Below, piece after piece: positions 1 to 5,336 of a stretch of 5,453 nucleotides of DNA; the stretch's first letter is position 1, and every line of letters begins with the position of its first letter. A model generated the notes under the pieces. The model saw only the letters and a list, made by a program, of their open reading frames with translations. It searched no databases and was not told where the DNA came from. Origin of the DNA: Candidatus Gerdarchaeota archaeon (GTDB taxonomy: Archaea; Asgardarchaeota; Heimdallarchaeia; JABLTI01); contig JAEORM010000036.1 in NCBI GenBank assembly GCA_016840905.1, positions 1 through 5,453 on the forward strand, read 5' to 3'. A program made the position numbers and the translations under genes.

Positions 1-808
1 AAATAAGTGGGATATCTAATTCATGAGCGATGTCTCGTAAATTCTCGAGATATTGAATTGTCCAATCTTCAAAGAAAGATTGCCAGATCATGGATTTTGC
101 TACGTTCAAACCATCTTTTGGTGGCTGAACTTCATCAAAACAAAGATAACTCTCAACACAATAGACACTCAAAGTTTGGACATTGCCAAATTCCTTTTCT
201 AACCACTCATGAAAACTCTGAATGGTAAATTCATTAAAATCGATATTTCCAACATTAAAGTTATACATTAAACCTGTTTCATTGTCGAGTTGAAAGATCA
301 CAATTGGATTTTCAAAATAGACTTTTAACTCTTGTTTTAATTTTTTATACCATCTTTTAACTAACTCGAGATATTTCGGATGATTAAGACAAACATTGAA
401 ATATTCATCAGTTCTATCAAAACTTCCGTCCACTTTTTTCACTATTACTTCGGGATACAGCTCAGCAATCCAAAGGGGAATGCCAAAACCAGGATATTCA
501 GAGTAAATAAATGGTCCTGGACGGATGATCACTGGCAAGGCTAATTTTTGACAAATAGCGAGGAATTCGTGAAGATTCCTCCTAGGGTGAGTATCACCCT
601 CAAAATCAAATTGGTCTTCATATAATTCATGAAAAATCCATGGGATATAAGTTGAAATAACATTAATTTTCCCTTCATCTTTAAGGACTGAAAGGTCTTT
701 TTCCCAATTTTCTGGGTCAATGCGGAAGTAGTGGTATTCCCCTGATCTAAGAAATGTCTCCCTATTATTTAGCTGGAAACGGCCATTCATGGTGGTTAGT
801 TGGAACAT
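1..808 (-). CDS. Glycoside hydrolase family 35 (beta-galactosidase / exo-beta-glucosaminidase type), N-terminal part, cut by the window edge
   Basis: This reading frame stays open from an ATG at 808 to the left edge (269 codons plus one base), so the C-terminus and stop lie outside. Seen: residues 22-29 read SGEYHYFR, 52-61 STYIPWIFHE, 95-101 RPGPFIY with E104, and 170-179 VIFQLDNETG. These match, in order, the blocks of the GH35 TIM barrel; E177 of the DNE motif fits the general acid/base. The nucleophile Glu would lie further on, beyond the edge. No signal peptide precedes the barrel, so a cytosolic enzyme acting on imported oligosaccharides is inferred. Archaeal GH35 members include exo-beta-D-glucosaminidases as well as beta-galactosidases, and the fragment cannot decide between them. 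Family consensus PWN.HE is PWIFHE here. The ATG at 808 is chosen because a GGAGGT lies 10 nt upstream; M7 is a weaker alternative. Divergent from the phosphatase gene. Confidence 0.88.
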   Translation of the reverse strand, partial: MFQLTTMNGRFQLNNRETFLRSGEYHYFRIDPENWEKDLSVLKDEGKINVISTYIPWIFHELYEDQFDFEGDTHPRRNLHEFLAICQKLALPVIIRPGPFIYSEYPGFGIPLWIAELYPEVIVKKVDGSFDRTDEYFNVCLNHPKYLELVKRWYKKLKQELKVYFENPIVIFQLDNETGLMYNFNVGNIDFNEFTIQSFHEWLEKEFGNVQTLSVYCVESYLCFDEVQPPKDGLNVAKSMIWQSFFEDWTIQYLENLRDIAHELDIPLI

Positions 809-818
809 TAGTCAATTG

Positions 819-824
819 ACCTCC
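819..824 (-). promoter_or_regulatory. Shine-Dalgarno site of the GH35 gene
   Basis: On the minus strand the sequence reads GGAGGT, 10 nt before the ATG at 808. It is a near-perfect complement of the 16S rRNA tail and fixes the start of the gene. Confidence 0.75.
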
Positions 825-843
825 GATTTTTCATTTTAAACGA

Positions 844-886
844 TTTATTATAACACTATTTTGCTTTTATTATCTAATTAAAAGTA
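844..886 (-). promoter_or_regulatory. Candidate promoter region of the GH35 gene
   Basis: Two TATA-like elements are visible on the minus strand: TTATAATAAA (853-844) and a TTTTAATT stretch further upstream (about 886-879). The nearer one would put the transcript start almost on the SD; the farther one would leave a leader of about 40-50 nt and fits better. In DNA this AT-rich such elements arise by chance, so the assignment is weak. Confidence 0.3.
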
Positions 887-1008
887 TTGCCATAGTAAAG
901 AAACAATTGAAACAAATAAAAAAAGATATTTCTCAGATTAATATTAAAAAACAATCTCTCGAAGAGAATTTTGAGTAATATACTTCTTGAAATTTATTCC
1001 ATTCATCA

Positions 1009-1044
1009 AATTCATGAATTCTGGATTAAACTTGTAAACCAGAA
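1009..1044. promoter_or_regulatory. Dyad cluster, possible operator upstream of the phosphatase promoter
   Basis: AATTCATGAATT at 1009-1020 is a perfect 12-bp palindrome. It abuts an inverted repeat with TTCTGG at 1019-1024 and CCAGAA at 1039-1044; after one A/A mismatch the arms continue as TTA and TAA, leaving a 6-nt centre. The cluster ends a few bases before the TATA-like element at 1049-1057, where a transcription factor dimer could aid or block TBP/TFB. A phosphate-responsive regulator would make sense for a phosphatase, but this is inference; no known Pho motif was recognised. Confidence 0.4.
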
Positions 1045-1059
1045 GCATTTTATAAATGC
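1045..1059 (+). promoter_or_regulatory. TATA-like promoter element of the alkaline phosphatase gene, inside a palindrome
   Basis: TTTATAAAT (1049-1057) is a close match to an archaeal TATA box. It sits inside the perfect palindrome GCATTT-TAT-AAATGC (1045-1059). With normal archaeal spacing, transcription would begin near 1080 and leave a leader of nearly 100 nt before the ATG at 1178. A second TATA-like stretch, TTATAAT at 1068-1074, would shorten that leader by about 20 nt. Confidence 0.45.
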
Positions 1060-1107
1060 ATGAAAGGTTATAATGTGAAATGATGGGTTGGAATAATAGT
1101 GGTGTTC

Positions 1108-1167
1108 CTCCTAAAGAAAAAATTATCCGAAGTAGCTGTTTCAAAGCTCTTCAATTATTTATAGGAG
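1108..1167 (+). promoter_or_regulatory. Possible structured leader that masks the phosphatase Shine-Dalgarno site
   Basis: CTCCTA at 1108-1113 is the exact complement of TAGGAG at 1162-1167, which contains the SD. Between these arms is a second hairpin: GAAG (1129-1132), a bulged T, AGCT (1134-1137), a 7-nt loop, then AGCT-CTTC (1145-1152). A-rich and T-rich runs between the two stems (about 1117-1124 and 1153-1160) can pair partly. Together they give a long imperfect hairpin with the SD in its basal stem, as in translational switches or thermosensors. Folding is inferred by eye; no ligand class is recognised. Confidence 0.35.
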
Positions 1168-1168
1168 A
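1163..1168 (+). promoter_or_regulatory. Shine-Dalgarno site of the alkaline phosphatase gene
   Basis: AGGAGA lies 9 nt before the ATG at 1178 and supports that start. Most of it is also the 3' arm of the possible masking stem. Confidence 0.7.
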
Positions 1169-1177
1169 GATAACCGG

Positions 1178-2497
1178 ATGTCTCACAACAAAACAAAATT
1201 ATTAGCTACTCTAATAATAAGTCTTATTTTATTTAACAGCGGAAGCTCAGTAGCAATCATACAATTAACTACTTTTGAAATCCAGGCAATACCAAATAAT
1301 TATAGTGTTATTTTGATGATCGGTGATGGAATGGGTTTTAATCATGTTAAATTAGGTCGTTATGTTGAGGTAGGTAAAGAAAATAATCTTACTATGGAAT
1401 TATTACCAAAAAGATACTCCGTTTACACCAATAATATCAATGATCTAACAACAGATTCAGCAGCAGCCGCAACAGCGTTAGCAACAGGAGTGAAAACCAA
1501 TAATGGGAAAATAGCTGTTAGTATTGCTGGTGAAATATTGGAAAGCATTTTGGAAACTGCAATAGAATTGGGAAAATCAACTGGAATAATAACGACAACT
1601 TATATTCAACATGCTACTCCAGCATGTTTTATGGCACATGTCTCTAACAGAGGTAACTATGAGGAAATAACAAACCAAATAGTTGAAAATGCTAATGTGG
1701 ATGTTTTATTAGGAGGGGGTTTATCTTATATGTCCGAACAACAAATTGAAACGATGGAAACCAAAGGCTATACTTATGTAACAAATAAAACGACATTGGA
1801 AGGTCAAATTTCAGGTCGAATACTAGGTTTGTTTTCTGATGGAAATATGCCTTTTGAAAAGGATCGTAATTATACTATCACACCTTCCTTAGCAGAAATG
1901 ACTGGGAAAAGCATTGAGATTTTAGCACAAGATACAGATGGTTTTTTCCTCATGGTAGAAGGAGGGAGGATTGATAGTGCTGCCCATTCTAATGATAAGG
2001 TAGGGGTTGCTTTAGAAACAATAGCCTTTGATAAAGCAATGCAGGTAGCATTGAAATATACTAAGGAACACTCAAATACTATACTCTTGGTAACAGCAGA
2101 TCATGAGACAGGCGGATTGGCAATTGTTTCAGATGAGCTTGATGGAACAGTGCCAAAATTTGGTGATACCGAAGAGCAAAATCGAACATTAAGGATCTCT
2201 CGAGTAAACGATATCACAGTTACTTGGAAAACGGGAGGGCATACAAGTACTCCAGTACCATTCTTTGCTATTGGTAATGCACTTGCAGAGCTAAAAACAA
2301 ATTATCTAATTGACAATACTGAAATCCATCAGGTAATGTATGATTATTTCTTAGGAAATGAACTTACACTCCCTATTCTATCAGAACCTATCTCTTTGAA
2401 TCAATTATGGCTATTTTTAACAGTATTAGTGATTTCATTAATCACTATCACTAGTTTGACAAGAAGAAAACAGAGACAAAAAAGAAGAAAGCACTAA
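1178..2497 (+). CDS. phoA: Alkaline phosphatase (PhoA family), secreted and membrane-anchored
   Basis: 439 residues, a normal length for the family. The enzyme hydrolyses phosphate monoesters through a phosphoserine intermediate using two Zn and one Mg. By alignment to E. coli PhoA: D50 in IGDGMG (D51), D93-S94 in TTDSAAAATA (D101 and nucleophile S102), T147 in HATPA (T155), R158 in AHVSNRG (phosphate-binding R166), E261 (E322), D266 and H270 in IDSAAH (D327, H331), D308-H309 in TADHETGG (D369, H370) and H355 in TGGHT (H412). All are present, so it should be active. E. coli D153 and K328 are H145 and S267 here. Residues 8-28 form a signal peptide or anchor; residues 408-427 form a membrane segment followed by a tail of mostly Arg and Lys, so the catalytic domain should face outside. 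Five N-glycosylation sequons lie in the exposed part. AGGAGA supports the start. Converges with the next gene, 4 bp between stops. Confidence 0.95.
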   Translation: MSHNKTKLLATLIISLILFNSGSSVAIIQLTTFEIQAIPNNYSVILMIGDGMGFNHVKLGRYVEVGKENNLTMELLPKRYSVYTNNINDLTTDSAAAATALATGVKTNNGKIAVSIAGEILESILETAIELGKSTGIITTTYIQHATPACFMAHVSNRGNYEEITNQIVENANVDVLLGGGLSYMSEQQIETMETKGYTYVTNKTTLEGQISGRILGLFSDGNMPFEKDRNYTITPSLAEMTGKSIEILAQDTDGFFLMVEGGRIDSAAHSNDKVGVALETIAFDKAMQVALKYTKEHSNTILLVTADHETGGLAIVSDELDGTVPKFGDTEEQNRTLRISRVNDITVTWKTGGHTSTPVPFFAIGNALAELKTNYLIDNTEIHQVMYDYFLGNELTLPILSEPISLNQLWLFLTVLVISLITITSLTRRKQRQKRRKH

Positions 2498-2501
2498 AAA
2501 A

Positions 2502-2882
2502 TCATAGATCACTTGTTCGAATTTTAAATGATCTTTGAGCGGCAACACCACGATGGGTTTCCTTAAGCTGTTTGTGGACAAATTTGCCAGTAGGTCCTAT
2601 GATAACATTACCAACTAAAATATGGGATTTATCGTTTTTCGAGAAACCATCTTCATTGAACAAATATTCGAAGGAAACATTACGACTACCATCACGTTCT
2701 TCCACAAGGGACATAATGGTCAATTCTTCTAGTTCGTAATGTGGTTGCAGAGGATTACCCCAACCTGTTTCTAGATGAATAAACGAAAGAATAAGATCTT
2801 TCACTTCTTCGAATTTAATATTGATTCCTCCATTATATAAATAGAAGCAATATACAAATATAATCTTATCTAATCTAAACAT
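2502..2882 (-). CDS. Hypothetical protein of about 100-126 residues, start uncertain
   Basis: Not recognised. The body, roughly residues 25-126, is a compact mixed-charge sequence: an opening helix (FEEVKDLILSFI), the stretch GWGNPLQPHYELEELTIMSLVEE broken by acids, then predicted strands around VSFEYLFNEDGF, SHILVGNVIIGPTG and a basic end. No cysteine metal site, signal peptide or membrane segment is seen in the body, so it is probably soluble. The longest frame begins with ATG at 2882, but that ATG has no SD and its first 19 codons look like translated promoter DNA. A strong GGAGGA lies at 2831-2826. In-frame candidates behind it are an ATT at 2819 (6 nt spacing) and a GTG at 2804, the latter too far for direct use of that SD. 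Existence as a gene is likely; the N-terminus is not settled. Confidence 0.65.
   Translation of the reverse strand: MFRLDKIIFVYCFYLYNGGINIKFEEVKDLILSFIHLETGWGNPLQPHYELEELTIMSLVEERDGSRNVSFEYLFNEDGFSKNDKSHILVGNVIIGPTGKFVHKQLKETHRGVAAQRSFKIRTSDL
2826..2831 (-). promoter_or_regulatory. Strong Shine-Dalgarno motif inside the annotated 5' end of the 126-residue ORF
   Basis: The minus strand reads GGAGGA here, directly after the TATA-like TTTATATAA. Six bases later comes an in-frame ATT codon (2819-2817). This argues that the true start lies downstream of the ATG at 2882. Confidence 0.45.
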
Positions 2883-2959
2883 ATATTAAAAAAACCAACT
2901 TCTTTTTTAGTAACATGTTTATTTATTCTTTAAAATAAGGTTCCTAAGGGGCAAACTCA

Positions 2960-2999
2960 TCAATGGAGACTTTTTATGATTATTTTTGTCAATGGAGAA
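2960..2999 (+). repeat. Pair of 10-bp direct repeats
   Basis: TCAATGGAGA occurs at 2960-2969 and again at 2989-2998, 29 bp from start to start. The first copy supplies the SD of the possible small ORF and the second lies within it. It may be a protein-binding pair or a chance repeat. Confidence 0.35.
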
Positions 3000-3053
3000 A
3001 TAACCGCTAAAATATTTTCTAATATAGAAAGCCTAGAAGAGAAAAATCAATAA
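2976..3053 (+). CDS. Possible small ORF, 25 residues
   Basis: ATG at 2976 to TAA at 3051-3053. The peptide starts MIIFVNGEITAKIF and ends in an acidic and polar helix-like stretch. A GGAGA lies 7 nt upstream, which is better than the site in front of the zinc-ribbon gene. The composition is protein-like, with a hydrophobic start and a charged end, but 25 codons is short enough to occur by chance. It could be a real microprotein, the start of a decayed gene, or noise. The zinc-ribbon gene follows 64 bp later on the same strand. Confidence 0.25.
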   Translation: MIIFVNGEITAKIFSNIESLEEKNQ

Positions 3054-3117
3054 TTAAAAAAAAGATATTTTATGATTAAAAAGATATTAGTAATGAAAAA
3101 TCTATGGTTTCTATAAC

Positions 3118-3705
3118 ATGAATGGAATTGAGGAAAAAAAGGACCAGCAATTAAATTTCTGCCCTAATTGTGGAACAAAAGTCGATAGAGAAGAGGTAGA
3201 TGGCATTAGCATTAAAAGAACCATTTGTATTCAATGCCACAAGGATATTGAAGAATTATTATCGAACATTCTGCAGGAAAGATTATTTGTTAAAGAATGC
3301 ACAAACTGTCGAACCATTGGAACGATTGATGCAAAATTTTGTTTTAATTGTGGCTCAAAGGAATTGGTCAGAAGACCACGATTAGCAAAAAGAACCAAAA
3401 GATTGGTAGGTAAATCATCAGAAAAGAAAGTTATTGATCCCGTTCTGAAAAATATCTTATATATTAATTCACCAATGATACTTTTTACAATAATCTATGG
3501 GATAGTTAGAATAATTTGGAAAAGTAATTTCCCTAAAGGGGTAAATATCCTTTTTGCAACAGTTATTATTCTAACGCTATTTATGGACATAGTTTATTTA
3601 ACAGGTTTAACCTTTAGAACTATCAAAAAAAGAAGGATAGTAAAACGAAGGGTAAGATTGGAAAAATTTTTTGAAAAAGAAGAAGAAGAGGATAAAGAAA
3701 AATAA
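3118..3705 (+). CDS. Double zinc-ribbon protein with two membrane segments
   Basis: 195 residues. Eight cysteines form two zinc sites: C15-C18 with C37-C40 (CPNCG, CIQC) and C61-C64 with C75-C78 (CTNC, CFNCG), the layout of small zinc-ribbon domains common in archaeal membrane proteins. A basic linker (residues 85-104) follows, then two membrane segments at about 112-134 and 141-165, a basic stretch (169-182) and an acidic tail (184-195). By the positive-inside rule both ends are probably cytosolic, with a short loop outside. The role is unknown; such ribbons bind nucleic acid or protein, and a membrane-tethered scaffold or regulator is inferred. No SD precedes the ATG, so the message may be leaderless or the gene weakly translated. 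A 7-codon ORF starting at 3093 ends one base before this ATG. It shares a terminator with the convergent surface-protein gene. Confidence 0.85.
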   Translation: MNGIEEKKDQQLNFCPNCGTKVDREEVDGISIKRTICIQCHKDIEELLSNILQERLFVKECTNCRTIGTIDAKFCFNCGSKELVRRPRLAKRTKRLVGKSSEKKVIDPVLKNILYINSPMILFTIIYGIVRIIWKSNFPKGVNILFATVIILTLFMDIVYLTGLTFRTIKKRRIVKRRVRLEKFFEKEEEEDKEK

Positions 3706-3752
3706 AAAAATAAAAAGAAAAAAAAGAAGAACCGCTAGGTCTTTCTTCTTTT
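3706..3752. terminator. Shared terminator between convergent genes
   Basis: AAAAGAAGAA at 3722-3731 and TTCTTCTTTT at 3743-3752 form a perfect 10-bp inverted repeat around an 11-nt loop. On the minus strand the second arm runs into a long U-rich tract covering 3706-3731, directly after the stop of the surface-protein gene; on the plus strand the hairpin ends in a pyrimidine-rich U run. Archaeal RNA polymerase stops on U-rich tracts, so both transcripts probably end here. The right arm overlaps the last codons (KRRK) of the minus gene. Confidence 0.6.
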
Positions 3753-5336
3753 AATGATTGTTGCACCAATTGCTAGACAGAATAATGAAACTACTACAGG
3801 AATGATAGGTAATGGTGCTGTTGGAGTTTCAGTTACAGTAGTCACACCTATCAACCAATCAATATCCAAATCATAGGTTAAATGACCATCTGGATACCAT
3901 GTTTTTGAAGCGGTAACTTCTATAGTTTCAGTATCATTGGAAGCAGGTAAAGTAACTTCGTAAACACCAGCAGAAACGAAACTAGCAGTATATTGTTCAC
4001 CATTATAATCTATTTTTACAGTAGCATCATTAATAGGCAAACCAGCTTGATCAGTTACCAAATATTGAATGGTGTGATTGGGTTGAGCTAATAATTCATC
4101 ATAAACATCAATGTAGAGTGCAGGTGAAGCATAGGGGATATAAATATGGACATAATTGTTGATGTAAACAGGAACATAATAGATTGTGGTTATGAAAATG
4201 GGTATAATAATAGGAATGAAGATAATTCGGATAGGATTAATGATAAGAATATTCAATTGAACAACAAAGATCAATTGAATGAACCAAAATTCAAAATGGA
4301 AAATAAACGTAACTTCCCAAATAAGGATGGAAATGAAAACAAAGACAATTTCGATGAACTCGTAAACAATAACAATTTGTGATTCATAAATTTTTATTTC
4401 AATTGATTCATAGATGATGACAATGATCAGTTCATAAATTGCAAGGTATAGGATGATAGTAATATCCCAGATAATGAAAACAATTCGTTCAATAAAGAAA
4501 CCAAAATACCAAGTAATAGAGATGTAAGCAAAGATCAAGATAAACATGTTAGCATGAAGGTAAATAGTTACCCCTAGCCAGGAAACACAAATGCCATTAA
4601 AATCAATAGTGATGGAAATAGTGGCATCCGAATAAATCGGTAAAAAGCCTCCCGGAATAGTTCCTGTAACTAATCCTGTAGCAACATACTCAATACCAAA
4701 AACACCTTTGGCCTCATTCCAATTAATAATCACTAAACCAGGAAGCTCAGAGGAATTAATAAGAAATTCAGTTTCATTAAATCTAGTAATAGTTACCGCA
4801 CCATAATCTCCTATGATAAAAAGATCGGAACCATCATAGGAAAATGATGTCGAACTATCATAGGCAAAGAATTCTTTGGTATCAGTGTTATAAGTAAAAG
4901 CTAAGGTATCAGGTACTCCCATAATTGCTCCACCCCAGACTTCATTATTATCACCGCTGTTTTGAAGATACAATTCAAAGTCAGGTGTCTGAACATGTAA
5001 CTCATGTTCCTCCTCATCAAGAGTGAAATCAACACTAAAAACAAACTCATCAGCTTGAGGTGATAAAGGAGCATCCTCTACAATATAGCAAGTAACACCA
5101 ACAGTTGTTGCGTTATGAACCAAATCTAATTCATAGGTGTTGTTCAATAAGAGAATGGTTTTCTGAGCAGTTTGCTCAATAATATTAATGGTATTACCAT
5201 CGTAATTATAAACCGAATTAGCATCAAAACTATCTTTACTTGCCTGCTCAGGGGAAATTTGAGCATCACCAGAAAAAACAGGTAAAAAGGCAAGAAGAGA
5301 GATAATTAGGACTGAATAAATCACTTTAGATTTCAA
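3735..5336 (-). CDS. Large surface-anchored protein with an Ile/Phe/Tyr-rich octad-repeat core; family not recognised
   Basis: 533 residues. Residues 1-24 are a signal peptide. Residues 27-250 are an acidic, Asn/Thr/Ser-rich, strand-rich extracellular region. Residues about 255-402 are almost wholly Ile, Phe, Tyr, Val, Leu and Trp with regularly placed acids. Within them four exact 8-residue units start at Y301, Y309, Y317 and Y325 (YELIIVII, YESIEIKI, YESQIVIV, YEFIEIVF). Residues about 408-495 resemble an Ig-like or carboxypeptidase-regulatory fold (VTDQAGLPINDATV, GVYEVTLP). A Thr/Pro linker then leads to an anchor at 508-528 with tail KRRKT. Six N-glycosylation sequons (N65, N75, N187, N194, N420, N467) all lie outside the hydrophobic core. 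The start is a TTG with GGAG 9 nt upstream; translation there gives a proper signal peptide. The core could be multipass membrane helices, a strand-rich solenoid or an assembly segment; function is unknown. Confidence 0.88.
   Translation of the reverse strand: MKSKVIYSVLIISLLAFLPVFSGDAQISPEQASKDSFDANSVYNYDGNTINIIEQTAQKTILLLNNTYELDLVHNATTVGVTCYIVEDAPLSPQADEFVFSVDFTLDEEEHELHVQTPDFELYLQNSGDNNEVWGGAIMGVPDTLAFTYNTDTKEFFAYDSSTSFSYDGSDLFIIGDYGAVTITRFNETEFLINSSELPGLVIINWNEAKGVFGIEYVATGLVTGTIPGGFLPIYSDATISITIDFNGICVSWLGVTIYLHANMFILIFAYISITWYFGFFIERIVFIIWDITIILYLAIYELIIVIIYESIEIKIYESQIVIVYEFIEIVFVFISILIWEVTFIFHFEFWFIQLIFVVQLNILIINPIRIIFIPIIIPIFITTIYYVPVYINNYVHIYIPYASPALYIDVYDELLAQPNHTIQYLVTDQAGLPINDATVKIDYNGEQYTASFVSAGVYEVTLPASNDTETIEVTASKTWYPDGHLTYDLDIDWLIGVTTVTETPTAPLPIIPVVVSLFCLAIGATIIKRRKT
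4341..4436 (-). repeat. Four tandem 24-bp units coding 8-residue repeats
   Basis: On the plus strand the hexamer ttcata recurs at 4383, 4407 and 4431, with a variant ctcgta at 4359, always 24 bp apart. Each marks the Tyr-Glu opening of one 8-residue unit of the surface protein. The units have diverged at the DNA level but keep the Y-E-x-I/Q-x-I/V-x-hydrophobic pattern, so selection on the protein is likely. Confidence 0.7.

Larger units (their letters stand above)
809..1177. other. Divergent intergenic region, 369 bp, no convincing gene
   Basis: The region separates the GH35 gene (left, minus) from the alkaline phosphatase gene (right, plus) and carries the control sites of both. Two open frames lie in it, a plus-strand frame at 820-978 without ATG or GTG and a minus-strand frame at 944-1144 with a TTG start. 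Neither has a credible start with an SD, and both are treated as non-coding. The right half (1009-1167) is rich in inverted repeats, listed separately. No tRNA or other recognisable RNA gene was seen. Confidence 0.6.

Noticed and set aside
7..228. Plus-strand 73-codon ORF
   Set aside because: Antisense to the GH35 frame, whose motifs prove the minus strand is coding here.
820..978. Plus-strand open frame of 52 codons ending in a Lys/Gln-rich, coiled-coil-like stretch (KKQLKQIKKDISQINIKKQS)
   Set aside because: It has no ATG or GTG; the only usual initiator is a TTG deep in the frame without an SD. AT-rich DNA readily gives hydrophobic and Lys-rich peptides. It could be a gene remnant, but there is no support.
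944..1144. Minus-strand 66-codon ORF
   Set aside because: It starts with TTG without a clear SD, overlaps the phosphatase promoter and leader, and its sequence has no recognisable pattern. The AGGAGG inside it (1112-1107) has no start codon at proper distance and is better read as the complement of the possible masking arm.
2506..2534. Inverted repeat AGATCA...TGATCT at the convergent end of the phosphatase gene
   Set aside because: A 6-bp stem with a 17-nt loop and no U tract is too weak to call a terminator.
3053..3090. Repeated ATTAAAAA...GATATT stretches before the zinc-ribbon gene
   Set aside because: Low-complexity AT-rich sequence; similar runs occur elsewhere (for example near 918). 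Not convincing as operator or promoter.
3200..3385. Plus-strand 61-codon ORF
   Set aside because: An out-of-frame shadow of the zinc-ribbon gene, which has clear CxxC pairs in the other frame.
4146..4382. Plus-strand 78-codon Asn/Lys/Asp-rich ORF
   Set aside because: The Asn richness is the reverse complement of the Ile codons of the surface-protein core. It has no good SD and lies wholly inside a real gene.
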